From positions 24,842,851-24,906,850 of the forward strand of contig CM043875.1 in assembly GCA_023846275.1 (NCBI GenBank): DNA of 64,000 bases, written 5' to 3'. Each line of letters begins with the position of its first letter. The first letter of the stretch is position 1. Below are positions 1 to 11,157 of the stretch, piece after piece. Source of the stretch: Vanilla planifolia (Eukaryota > Streptophyta > Magnoliopsida > Asparagales > Orchidaceae). The position numbers and the translations under genes are program-made. The notes under the pieces are model-generated. The model was not told where the DNA came from. It was given only the letters and a program-made list of their open reading frames with translations, and ran no database searches.

Positions 1-2037
1 CCAATGCATAAACCTTTAATATTGCCAACATACAACTCTAATGTTTAAGCAATCACTTTGTTAACATCTATCCAAGAGAAAATCCATCTAAAAGAATATT
101 TCATTTAATATTTAGAATATTCAATCCATTAAATATTTTTTTATTTAAGTAGTCAATGTAAATAAAATGCATCTATTTAAAAAAAATTAACATGCTTTAT
201 TTTATTTGTTAACATTTTGCGAAAAAATATTGAGATATTTACATCCAAAAAAAATATTTTTTTTTATTTTTCATCACAATGTTTATAATTTAGAACATAT
301 TGAAAGGTTTTGATAAACAACTGAAAGATTTCTTTTATATGTAAATTTCTTTGCATTATTCTCACAATCTATTTTCAAATGGAATTTTAGACATGTTAAT
401 TACTTTTTTTTGTAATGTATATATGTTAATTATTGATATTGTTTACTAAATTTTTAAAACCAGAGTGATATATGAATAATATTAAAATTTAATATGATTA
501 ATTAGTGGATAAAACATTTGTAGTGGATGAAATATTTCGAGTCCTAAAATAGAATTTGCTATAGGGGTTATCCATGTTAAGATTAAGATAGTATGTGATT
601 AATTTTAAAGAATTAGATATTGTATATATAAATAAACAAGTTTTTTGTGATATGAATATAAATAATCTTTTTTTAATATATAGTTCTATATGCAAAGTGA
701 GCATAGGGGAAATGAGCATATGAACTCGAGGACCTTCATTTATACGTTTCCTGTATGGTTGTGGTGTTTGCTTTTTGATTTTGAATAGATGTGATGGGTC
801 GTAAATGAAGTTGGTAGAATGTGGATGAAGCCAAATTTATTGGAGAAAAGTTGCAAGGACATTTCATCCTCTCTTGTAATAGTTGTACACCCATCATAAA
901 AAAACAGTAAGCTTTTCAAATTAAAAAATATAAATTGAAAGTGGAGATTTCTTTTCATGAAAAGCCAATTACAAAATAAGCCCAATACAATTAAATAGAG
1001 TTTCACCCCAGATTGGGGGTTTTACAAGACAGCCCATTTGAAACTCTAACTTGAAACTTGCATAAATGATGACATTTGGCATGGTAATGTTATCCAACGT
1101 ATGCTATGGTATCTAGAACCTTATGATATTCTCTTCAAAACTAGACTAGCTTTACACTGTGTGAGTGATGTAATATACAAAGGGTTGAATTGTTTGGCTC
1201 GAAAGCCAATCATGTGATGTGTTTTTTAGAAAAAGGCACCTAAAAGAAACTTGCAAGCACTCATCACATCCATAACCAAAAATGCTTGTGATGAAAGAAT
1301 CCAACAACAGCAACATAGTAGTAACAAATAAGAATGGTCAACTGCTGAAATAAACAGCAAATTGCCATGTGGGCTTAGGTTTAAATACATCAGTAAACAA
1401 ACAGTAAAATTATTCCAAAAACAATCTGACCATGTGGCCGTGCCTCATAGTGTGAATTAGGCTAGATCTGGTGGAAAGTTTTGAACTGTAACTGGTTTCT
1501 TTGGTATTTTGCAGTACATGAAGATAGCAAGTAATATTGTCAGATCAATTAGTTGCCTTGTGTAAGTATGATGCCCATGGATGACTAGTGTAGATCATGA
1601 AATAGATCAAATCAAGTTAGTGTGGATTGAAATTGAGGTTGTTTAGCTTGCGAGCTATTTTTTCTATGATATTCGAAGTTGTTATTATACAGAAATGGAG
1701 TATAAGTATAAGAAATACATTGTATTGTACAAGTAGTAGTCTGATTATGCTTCTTATCATGTGTATTCTGAAGCTTCAGGCGTCAAGTAAAAATTTAAAA
1801 CGAGGTCGTGAGGCATGCTTTTTATTTTAACAATCGGTCGAGATTGGTTTCAATCTAATCGTTGGCCTGTATTGAGAATTGGCCTGACCTACTCTAGCTA
1901 AAGCACATTCAACTCTCGCTTGTTGTGGCATTTTTTCTTTGTTTTTTCTTTCTGCAAACTTCATTTAATTCATATGCAGCCTCTGCTATGGCGGGGTTGT
2001 TTGCTTCATCATTTGATTTGTTGGCCCCTATTTTCAG
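1..2037. other. AT-rich upstream/intronic stretch, no gene seen
   Basis: Only short, low-complexity reading frames are present on either strand. If the RER1 exons that follow belong to an intact gene, part of this stretch is the intron before them. I searched it for the conserved RER1 segment ending in Phe-Trp that should precede the exon at 2038 and did not find it. The pyrimidine-rich run and TTTTCAG just before 2038 are consistent with a 3' splice site. Confidence 0.5.
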
Positions 2038-2644
2038 GTACTCCATAACAAAAGCCATCTGCATTGCTTTTGTTATGACCTTCTTCTCTGTGTTTGATGT
2101 TCCTGTTTTTTGGCCTATACTTCTGTGTTACTGGATCATTCTTTTCTTCTTGACAATGAAGCGACAGATAATGCACATGATCAAATACAAGTATGTTCCC
2201 TTCAGCATAGGAAAGCAGGTAATTGCTGTTATTATTTCTTGCAAAATTCCTTGAATATTTTTTGTTTGGGTGTGTTGATTGGTCTGTTGTTGTGCTGTGA
2301 AACAATCATGTTCGTCTTCCCTTTTTGGCGTTTGAAATATTTTGGAAGCTTGATGCAATAGTAAAGTTGTTGTTATACTTGGTGAGGTTATCTCAGGATT
2401 CAAGTCATGGAAAATAGCCCCGCATAAAAATATAAGTTAAGGCTGTGGACATATAAGCTGTTGTTTTGCCGTGTACTTTCTTGATGCTGCTATTCGTCTC
2501 AACAATCTGCTTTTTCTTTTAAATTTGCGTTATAGACTTGCAAATATAAGGTTTTTTTATCATAACTAGACTCGCTTGTTGCCTTTTTAACAGAAGTACG
2601 CTGGGAAGAAGGTTCCAGGAAGCAGCAGTGTGGCGAGGGATTGA
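2038..2644 (+). CDS. RER1: RER1 family Golgi-to-ER retrieval receptor, last two exons (5' part not in view)
   Basis: RER1 proteins are four-helix membrane proteins of the early Golgi that retrieve ER membrane proteins in COPI vesicles. Two exons are readable. Exon 2038-2218 follows a TTTTCAG acceptor and ends at CAG|GTAATT. It encodes 60 residues plus one leading base, starting [20 protein letters not shown] and ending [12 protein letters not shown], the most conserved part of the family with two hydrophobic helices. Exon 2594-2644 follows TTTTTAACAG, stays in frame and encodes [16 protein letters not shown] followed by TGA; the lysine-rich tail is typical of plant RER1. The intron is 2219-2593. 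The leading G of exon 2038 would complete the Trp codon expected before YSI. No N-terminal exon is recognisable in the 2 kb upstream, so either it lies left of the window behind a long intron or this is a 5'-truncated copy. No stops or frameshifts are seen in the visible exons. Confidence 0.88.
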
Positions 2645-4066
2645 TCGTGAAGAACTTTACTTGCAAACCAGGCTTGTGTTCTGTTTCAGGGTTCTATAAT
2701 TCATTCTACTCTTTATTGCTTTGAATTTAGTTTTATCATCAACTTGGAAAAAAAAAATTACTTCTAACACAACTGGAAAGTAATGAATCATCACTACTAT
2801 ATTTCTCAATTATTCCATAGGAAAAAGTTAAAGCACATAAATTCTGGAGCTTTATCTTTAGTCAAATTATGAACCTGACAACATAGATCATGATTGATAG
2901 ATAGTCCACGACCTACATTATTGATATTATTTCTTTGAAACATTAAGAAATGATGGTTTGATGCAGCTTATTTTTAGGAATGTTCATTGCAAGACCTATT
3001 GAATTACTGTTTACTTGTATACGAATGTGACTTACTGAATGCTAATGTCTCTAGCTAACATAGAACTTCTGATCTAATAACCTATATAAATTTTGAAGCT
3101 CGTAAGCTAATTTGGATGCGACATTAAAAGTTCAAAACGAACATGATCTTTCAATGGAAGTTACCTAGTTAGTAACAAAACGTGGAAATTGGTGTGTAGG
3201 TCTCCCTTGCAAATAAAAAAAGGGAGATTTTAGTATTAATTTAGAATAATCTTCTGTGTAAAGATATGTTCTTCATTTTTTCTAAAATCAACAAGAATTA
3301 GAAATGTTTTGGGCTTTAATGGCCTTGTCAAACTTGCACTGTTATGTATGAGGTTTTGGAGAAGTAATTGACAAGAGAAAGAAGTCTTCTGTTGAAGATA
3401 GAGAACTTATGCAGTTTTTGTATGAACAATCCTGAAACTAAAAAATCAAGGTTAAGAGAACACGGAGGTATACAAATATGGCATTATTCAGTAGAATTGG
3501 TTGAAAAAATGTTCTTCAAATTTATTTCTTGAGCAAAGTTTATGACTTTATTGGTGATTTTAAGTTTAGAAAGTCTTTTAAAAAGACTATGCGAAAATTG
3601 AACTTTTGTGAACATTGAACCTAAAAGATCTTTTCAACAATAACCTAGGTGTCATCTTATCTGCTTAGGAGCTTGATGCTAGTGAATGGCCTATCTTATC
3701 TGCTTAGGTTCACAGCTCTACCCTTCCATATTGCTTTTCTCTTGTGGGAGGGACAACACTATAGTGAATCGATATTGGCAATCAATTAGCTCACGGCTGG
3801 GATTGATTAGTTGCGTTCCTTTAACATTCCCCTGCCCTCTTAAGCAGCGATGTCGGGATGAGGGGACCAATGTAAGTCTGTAGTTCTTCCAATTTAGGGT
3901 GAATTGAGCTTTTGGAATGTGTTAGGTTGAAAAGGAAAATTTGTTGAGACTTGAGTATGTTAGATCTTTACATATTAGCTTTGTTGATTGTATTGTGAGA
4001 TGTTTAATTTTACATCTTTAAGTATGCAGATGTTATGGATGCTTATCACACCCAGTGCAAAATAAT
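2645..4066. other. RER1 3' UTR followed by intergenic DNA
   Basis: The first one to two hundred bases look like a 3' untranslated region. The rest is AT-rich. A 65-codon open frame at 3686-3883 has no recognisable similarity, and its reading frame is probably chance. Confidence 0.4.
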
Positions 4067-4067
4067 T

Positions 4068-4231
4068 GAATATTTATTTTTAAAATATTTTTACAATTTT
4101 ATTTGAATATTTGATGTTTTTAATGGTTAGAACATTAAAAAAAACTTTTGAATATTTATTTTTAAAATATTTTTACAATTTTATTTGAATATTTGATGTT
4201 TTTAATGGTTAGAACATTAAAAAAAACTTTC
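4068..4231. repeat. Tandem duplication of an 82-bp unit
   Basis: The units 4068-4149 and 4150-4231 read identically by eye except at the last base. Each begins GAATATTTATTTTTAAAAT and ends in a run of A followed by CTTT. Near-identity implies a recent duplication, probably by replication slippage. No coding content. Confidence 0.9.
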
Positions 4232-4666
4232 AAGGTTTAACATATCTTGGTGGATCTTGGAACCCAGACTATTGTTGAAATTGATTGAATCTATGTTTTA
4301 CACATGTTAGTAATATTTGAGGATAGGATCGATGAATAGTCAAGGGATCAAAAGCTAAGTTTCATTGGTTTCCTAATTTTTTATTCAAATATTTATGTGA
4401 AAGGTAAAGAGTTGTTCTTTGAAGATAATATCAAGATTTTTAACATCTAGAATTAAAGAGATAAGGAAGTGATCATCAAGTGATATTTTAAAGATAAGTT
4501 ATTGGATAAGTAGTTTTTGATAAATTTTTATGTGAAGTATAGGGATTAATTATTTTATATTGGTTATTGAGAGATTAATCGTTATATTTATATGAGATGT
4601 TATGATTTTAAGATGTTAATAAGTTTTTTTAGAGTAAAATCATTTGGATCAAGATGTGATGACATG

Positions 4667-4679
4667 TTTAAGCATTATT
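4667..4679. repeat. Left copy of a 13-bp target-site duplication
   Basis: TTTAAGCATTATT occurs here and again at 8994-9006, directly outside the two ends of the inverted LINE structure. It matches at all 13 positions. Its length and AT-rich composition are typical of LINE target-primed insertion. Confidence 0.8.
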
Positions 4680-5083
4680 GAAGGGAACGCGTGGCTGACG
4701 GGGTTGCTGCCGGTGGAACTTCGATGGGACCTCACCGGTCCTAGCGTGAAGGTGAGGCGGGAGCGGGAGGGTGGCCGGAGCATTCGTGCGGGACGCTGTG
4801 GCTGGAGAGCGGGCTTCCATCACGGACTCGGCAAGGGCGGTCAGTGGGCGGCAAGGCCAGGCGACTCTCAGCGGCGGCGAGTCTTGGTAGTCAAACTTGG
4901 GTGTTGACAACGTGGTGGCCCGACCGGTGCGATCTGTCCGCGGGTGGGGCCCGAATTTGAACTTGAATTAACCCGGTTCGCGGGAGAGCTCGAATCATAT
5001 TAACTGCACTCTTTTTTGCGATTTATCTTACCGCTTTGCCCCCGAGCTCGGGCTGCGTCACCTGCAGCCCTAACAGTGCGGAA

Positions 5084-6245
5084 ATGGCTGGAGGCACTAC
5101 TAGGAGGAGCAGCAGAAGAGCTCGAACCCCTCAGAGTGACTCTCCTACACGTGAGGGGTTCTCTTCCACGTCTGATGGTGGCTCGTTGGCTTTGAGGCAA
5201 ACCCCCCGAGCGTCCGACGTGTAGGGTTCGGTCGATAGGGATGTCCAGGATGGAGTTTTGGCAAGCAAGATCGTGCAGGAGCATATGGGGGAGGAGGCTC
5301 CTGGGGTCAGGCCTGGTGCTGGGGACCCTATCCTCCCTGAGGTGGATTGTTCCGCCACCGTGAACAAGGTGAGCTTCCGGGAGGCCTTAACAGCTAACAG
5401 CGCTCTCAGATACAGCAACAAGGTGACTTCGCATGTGAGGCCGGCGAACATTAATGTCAAATCGCGCGCGGCAGAAATCCCCGAGTATTTGGAGGGCGGG
5501 GACGTGATTGTCCTCAGAAGCTTGCCTGCGGCGCCTTGACTACCACAAATTTGACCTGGTTGGCCGTCTCTACGGGAATAACCTTCCTTTCTCTGTCATT
5601 GAGCGGGTTCTGCTCAAGCGCTGGGGCCATATCAACAACTTCAAGATATTTGATCTAACGGCCAACTGTTTCTGCCTGCACTTTGAGTCTATAAGCGAGC
5701 GGAATAACGTCTAGTTAGGCGGGCCTTGGCAGATCGCCGGCCAAGCCATGGGACTCGATCTGTGGTCGCCTGAGTGCAACCCCAACTCCTTATCAGTGAT
5801 GCGCGCTCCTGTTTGGGTAAGGCTCTCCGACCTACCACTCATCTACTGGGATGTAGATAATATTCTACGTATTCCTAAAGCAATTGGGGAACCTTTTCTT
5901 CTCGACGGCTGGACTGCGGGCTTAGAGCGCTCATCCTTTGCGCGTGTTTGTGTTCGTGTGGATCTCTCGAAGCCTCTCAAGCTAGGCATCTGGATCACCG
6001 GGGACTACAGAAGGGTCTCTCAATCCTTCGAATACGAAGGGCTGTCGCGCATATGCTTCGCCTGCGGCCATGTTAGACATTTGGAGAGCTCTTGCAAGTT
6101 TGCCAAAGTTGGAGGTGCTGACCTTAACGGGGCCCCCACCACGGCCGTGGCGCGGGAGGAGTGCCCGGGGGATATAATTACAGCCCACGGTCGCGATTTG
6201 CCTGAGGAGACAGAGGGAGACCGTTGGTCAGGCAGGCTGGCTGTA
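5084..6245 (+). pseudogene. LINE ORF1, left arm copy (broken, 3' truncated)
   Basis: The reading begins MAGGTTRRSSRRARTPQ at the ATG at 5084. Downstream are a DUF4283-like stretch (KFDLVGRLYGNNLPF, then the LLKRWGHINNF segment) and a zinc knuckle around 6050-6100 read as CFACGHVRHLESSC (CCHC type). Plant LINE ORF1 proteins of this kind bind the element RNA. Lesions relative to the right arm are a TAG at 5222-5224, a 2-base deletion near 5508-5515 that shifts frame, and a TAG at 5712-5714. The copy stops abruptly at about 6245, where it meets the oppositely oriented endonuclease segment. It cannot encode a full protein. Confidence 0.85.
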
Positions 6246-6942
6246 TCTTGTTGCCACCCAGGTTGATTAACAGCGGACAGTGGTTCGAGTCGAGGCGGCC
6301 CAGGTGATGTATAGAACTCTCGGGGAAGGCAATTAGGCCGACAGAATTAAGCAGGGCACGATCAAGCCGCTCCAGAATGCGCGCGCCCCCCTTTTCCCAT
6401 TGCACCAGGTGAATTGGTTACCGGAGAAACCCATATCGACGAGTTGAAGGTCCTGCATGAATTCAACAAAGCACTGTTGCTCATTGCCGTAGATGAAGTG
6501 CTGTCCTCCCCGCTTGTCCTGGCCCATAATCAAATTGAAATCACCAACAACCAAGAGGGGAGTTATCACAGTATGATGTGCGGATGGCGTCCCAAATCGC
6601 CCGGCGTCCGTGAGAATCCCTTGGACCATATACAAAGCAGCAGTTGAGGATGTAGTCCTGTCGAGTAATTGAACAAGCCACCATAAAGGCCGAGGCCGTC
6701 GTGAGCATTAGCTTGATCTCTTTCTTCCACAGTAGAATTATTCTAGTTGACATACCCAAAGATGGTTGAATCACAAAATCTCATTCCTTCCCAAGAATCC
6801 AGTTCGCTTCGCGCCGAGAGAAAGACTGCGTCTTGATTTCCAGTAGCACAACCTCCACGTTCCACTCGCATACCAGATCCTGCAAATAGGCCTTCGATTT
6901 GCCCTTCTTAGCTCCTCTTATGTTCCAGGTGATGATCTGCAT
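6246..6942 (-). pseudogene. LINE ORF2 fragment: AP-type endonuclease only
   Basis: The ATG at 6942 opens the classic start of plant LINE ORF2, MQIITWNIRGAKKG. Further on (frames shifting) are VVLLEIKTQ, then VVGDFNLIMGQDKRGG, then LERLDRALLN, then SNHCPLLINLGG. These are the metal-binding and catalytic blocks of the apurinic endonuclease domain that nicks target DNA. The usual Ser-Asp-His block reads Ser-Asn-His here, and the reading needs at least two frame changes plus a stop at 6781, so it is inactive. It is cut off at about 6246, just after the endonuclease, so the reverse transcriptase region is missing. It is co-linear with the right-arm ORF1 upstream of it. Confidence 0.85.
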
Positions 6943-6973
6943 AGTAATCATAAAGAGATTTGCTTCCATGCAT

Positions 6974-8562
6974 CTACACACTAACTGAGAAGCAGCCCTC
7001 CAGCAACCGGCTTGTTGGCCTCTGTGCCCCACGAAGCACGGATAGCAAGAAATCCGGATTAAGGATCACCCCCATCCGGGTTGGAGGCACAATCATCCAC
7101 ATAATCCACCTGCGGAAAAGAAGAATTCGCATTGCCACCTTTAGCAAATTTCCCAGTAGTCGAAAGCTTTGCCGGCGGGGGATTCTGCGCCCCAGCCTTG
7201 ACTGCCCACTTAACTCTGCTTCTGCCCCGAAGCCTGGGCGGACTCTTGGTACCTGAGATGTGCTGGCCCCATCACGGCCCCGAGCTATGCGGCTATTAAC
7301 TTCTCCGGGAGGCAGCTTGATTAATCCCCCAGGGCCATTGCGGTTAGTTTTCCTACGCTGCACAATCATCGAAAGCCCCAACCCGTGCTCCTCCCCATGT
7401 ACAGCCAACCTGCCTGACCGGCGGTCTCCCTCCGGCTCCTCAGGCAAATCGTGACCGTTGGCTGTAATTATATCCCCCGGGCACTACTCCCATGCCACGG
7501 CCGTGGTGGGGGCCCCGTTAAGGTCAGCACCTCCAACTTTGGCAAACTTGCAGGAGCTCTCCAAATGTCCGACATGGCCGCAGGCGAAGCATATGCGGGG
7601 CAGCCCTTCGTATTCGAAGGATTGATAGACCCTCCCGTAGTCCCCGGTGATCCAGATGCCCGACTTGAGAGGCTTCGAGAGATCCACACGAACACAAACA
7701 CGCGCAAAGGATGAGCGCTCTAAGCCCGCCGTCCTGCCATCGAGAAGAAAAGGTTCGCCAATTGCTTTAGCAATACGTAGAATATTATCTACATCGCAGT
7801 AGATGAGTGGTAGGCTGGGGAGCCTTACCCAGACAGGAGTGCACATAACTGATGTGGAGTTGGGGTTGAACTCAGGCGACCACAGATCGAGTCCCATGGC
7901 TTGGCCGGCGATCTGCCAAGGCCCGCCTAACCAGACGTCATTCCGCTCGCTTATAGACTCAAAGTGCAGGCAGAAACAGTTGGCTGTTAGATCAAATATC
8001 TTGAAGTTGTTGATATGGCCCCAGCGCTTGAGCAGAACCCGCTCAATGACAAAGAAAGGAAGGTTATTCTCGGAGAGACGGCCAACCAGGTCAAATTTGT
8101 GGTAGTCAAGGCGTCGCAAGCAAGCTTCCGAGGACATAATCACGTCCCCGCCCTCCACGTACTCGGCGATTTCCGCCGCGCGCGATTTGACATCAGTGTT
8201 CGTCGGTCTCACGTGCGAAGTCACCTTGTTGCTGTATCTGAGAGCACTGTTAGCTGTTAAGGCCTCCCGGAAGCTCACATTGTTCACGGTGGCGGAACGA
8301 TCCACCTCAGGGAGGACAGGGTTCCCAGCACCAGGCCTGAACCCAGGAGCCTCCTCCCCCATATGCTCCGGCACGATCTTGCTCGCCAAAACTCCATCCT
8401 GGACATCCCCTCGGTCGAACCCTGCACGTCGGACGCTCGGGGAGTTTGCCCCAAAGCTAACGAGCCACCATCAGACGTGGAAAAGGACCCCTCACGTGTA
8501 GGAGAGTCACTTTGAGGGGTTCGGGCTCTTTTGTTGCTCCTCTTGGTAGTGCCTCCAGCCAT
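6974..8562 (-). pseudogene. LINE ORF1, right arm copy (nearly complete, two lesions)
   Basis: Starts at ATG 8562 (MAGGTTKRSNKRARTPQ) and reads through the same DUF4283-like region and CCHC knuckle (CFACGHVGHLESSC) as the left arm. It continues into a C-terminal part absent from the left arm, ending at 6974. Lesions: a one-base frameshift around 8410-8420 and a TAG at 7484-7486 where the left copy has a sense codon. The 301-residue open stretch 7484-8389 is the best-preserved piece. ORF2 follows within about 30 bases, the usual LINE order. By eye ORF1 would be about 530 residues. Confidence 0.85.
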
Positions 8563-8993
8563 TTCCGCACCGTTAGGGCTGCAGGTGACGCAACCCGAGT
8601 TCAGGGGCGAAGCGTTAAGATAAACCGCAGAAAAGAGTGCAGTTAATCTGGTTCGAGCTCTCCCGCGAACCGGGTTAATTCAAGTTCAAATTCGGGCCCC
8701 ACCCGCGGACAGATCGCACCGGTCGGGCCACCACGTTGTCAACACCCAAGTTTGACTACCAAGACTCGCCGCCGCTGAGAGTCGCCTGGCCTTGCCGCCC
8801 ACTGACCGCCCTTGCCGAGTCCGTGATGGAAGCCCGCTCTCCAGCCACAGCGTCCCGCACGAATGCTCCGGCCACCCTCCCGCTCCCGCCTCACCTTCAC
8901 ACCAGGACTGGTGAGGTACCAGCGAAGTTCCACCGGCAGCAACGCTGTCAGCCACACATTCCCTTCACCTTCACTTGAGATATTACCACAAAT

Positions 8994-9006
8994 TTTAAGC
9001 ATTATT
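8994..9006. repeat. Right copy of the 13-bp target-site duplication
   Basis: TTTAAGCATTATT, identical to 4667-4679, immediately follows the 27-base outer extension of the right LINE arm. Confidence 0.8.
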
Positions 9007-10424
9007 TCAACATGACATGACCATTAAGGACATGTCTCATAAGCATTATGAAAAGTTGTGATGATATGTTTGTGATAAGTAGTACACATTTAATTTTAAT
9101 TATGATTTAAAAAATTCACAAAATATTGACTAATTCTTGTTTGCATGCAAGAGAACCATTAATAAGACCTCGACGAGGCTTGCCCAAATAAACATTTCAC
9201 ATGATGAACTTGGTGAGGTACAACAACGCATTGCCAAATGCACACGAGTGTGTCATGAAGGCCTAACTAATGAAAGACATGTGCGATATTACTGGGCAGC
9301 CCCATGCACATGCCAACCAAGGTTTGGCAAAAATTTGTGAGACATTGGTTCACGAAGTTGTGGGCTAACAAGTCTACAAAAGGGAAGGTTAATTGAGCCA
9401 TCATTCCAATGCTTTGGGGGTCAATTCCCTTTTATGAGCTTGAGTGTAAGTTAGTTATGTTAATATTATTCAACATAATATGACCTAACCTTCATAATTA
9501 CCAAAACATAATTTGATTTCTATTGAATAAGCTATTTAATGGCTTAGAGATTAAATACAAGTTTGCACATCTAGAGAATTTTTTTATTGGATCCATCATT
9601 GTGACTAAAACAAAGATCAGGTCATGGGCAAGAGAAGCATAGCACATTTTAGTATCCTAAAAATATTTTTATTAACTATAATGTAATTATTCGTATGTAT
9701 TACACATTTGTTGATGCAAATACTTTTTCCTGCCCCATGTTTGAACCTGATACATGGTGTGAGTTAGTCAACAAAGGAAGAGCTTGACCTACAATATTTC
9801 TTTTCTTTATGATATCTTATACGTTCATATGAACCACCTTATACAAACATGTATTTGAGATTGTCTCTTCTCCATCCCCAACAAAATTTGCAAGTTAGAG
9901 ATGAGTATTATTTCTTCTTTTATCCAGCTTTCCTTGTTGACATTTTCCTTTTGAATTGGTCTATTTACACATACATGGCCTTACTCCAATTCTTATTAAT
10001 ATATATATATATTTAATTTTTTTATTAGGAATCATTCCATAGTTACTTGAGATTGCTTGTCATCTAAGGCATTGATTTAATGTCTTATCTTTACGTTGAG
10101 GTAAGAAACAAATGTTCATTTTTCCTTCCATACGAGAAATTCTCTACAACTAGTTCAAATTCCATTGCATCTACTATTTAGTCTTGGGTGTTGTCACCCA
10201 CTTCTCTTATTATATTGTGCCAAACCACCATTCAGTCTTAACCCTCAAGATTGTTATGTCATCTATGCTTATTGCTCGTCACAATGATAACTTTTTTCCT
10301 TCATGTCGTAAGATTTATCATTTAGGGCTATTTTTTGTACTCAATAAAAGTATGTTACAATTCACAAACTTGATGAGTACACCATGTCCAATGCAACCAT
10401 ACATCACATGAGCTATACATATTA
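9007..10424. other. AT-rich intergenic DNA, no gene seen
   Basis: Short frames at 9137-9340 and 10184-10411 show no recognisable family, codon bias or splice context. The stretch 9150-9450 is less AT-rich than its surroundings and may be a decayed repeat, but I cannot assign it. Confidence 0.35.
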
Positions 10425-11121
10425 TGTTGACAATCTATGTTGACAAAAAATTTCCCTCTTGAAAGTGATCATCAACAAGAGTTTTTTTGAAGTAAAAACA
10501 ATATCTATAAAGATGCCATTTTATTAAACACCAAAAATATTTTGATGCAATTGAATTTGTATATACAAAGGATTGTCACTATTCAAAAAGGACAATTCTA
10601 CTAGTTTACTCAAGAAAATTGAACTCTTTGGATAAAAAACTTATTAATAATCTGATAGACAATAAAGCCATAGAACTTGAAAAGCATTTTGAAAATGCCA
10701 TTGGGTATTGAGGATTTGCTAGGGCAATAATATACATCACAATCATCGAGATGGATACCTTCTCTGGAGTTGGTATTATCGATCAATACATGCACAGAAC
10801 TACAAGAAAATATAATAACATATTGCCTTAAGAATTTTAAGATACATCACAAAAGTTCTTGAATTTTTTTTACAAGAAATAGAAACTTCCATATATAGAA
10901 TATTACTCCCATGCGAATAATGTTAGAAGCTAAGAAATTTGTATTCAAAATGTATATATTTTATGGTTAAAATCTTATGATTTTTTTACTAAAACCAATG
11001 CAAAGTAAAAATGTTCCTAAAAAATCACTTAGGTTTCTTATATCTAGAATTATCATCTTATTTGGTGAACAAAACAAATACTTTCAAGACAATTGTCATT
11101 TTATCAAAAAAACTTTGACAT

Positions 11122-11157
<36 letters not shown>

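Larger units (their letters stand above)
4680..8993. mobile_element. Palindromic LINE (non-LTR retrotransposon) structure
   Basis: A GC-rich island in AT-rich DNA. The left arm 4680-6245 (+ strand) and right arm 7400-8966 (- strand) are inverted copies of the same LINE 5' region: a GC-rich leader plus ORF1 with a DUF4283-like domain and CCHC knuckle. Arms align nearly base for base, with roughly one difference per dozen bases in the part I compared. The centre, 6246-7399, is all - strand: the end of ORF1 and an ORF2 endonuclease continuing from the right arm. No reverse transcriptase, 3' end or poly(A) tail is present. The right arm has 27 extra bases (8967-8993) beyond the start of the left arm. 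A 13-bp direct repeat flanks the whole unit. Confidence 0.85.

Noticed and set aside
4644-4910. GC-rich frames on both strands at the left end of the LINE, mirrored at 8686-9002
   Set aside because: These are the untranslated leader of the LINE read in several frames. Similarity between the two sites is due to the inverted repeat.
11123-11154. Poly(A) run as the tail of a retroposed element
   Set aside because: The homologous place in the neighbouring tandem unit has a short A-rich word without insertion, and no target duplication is seen.
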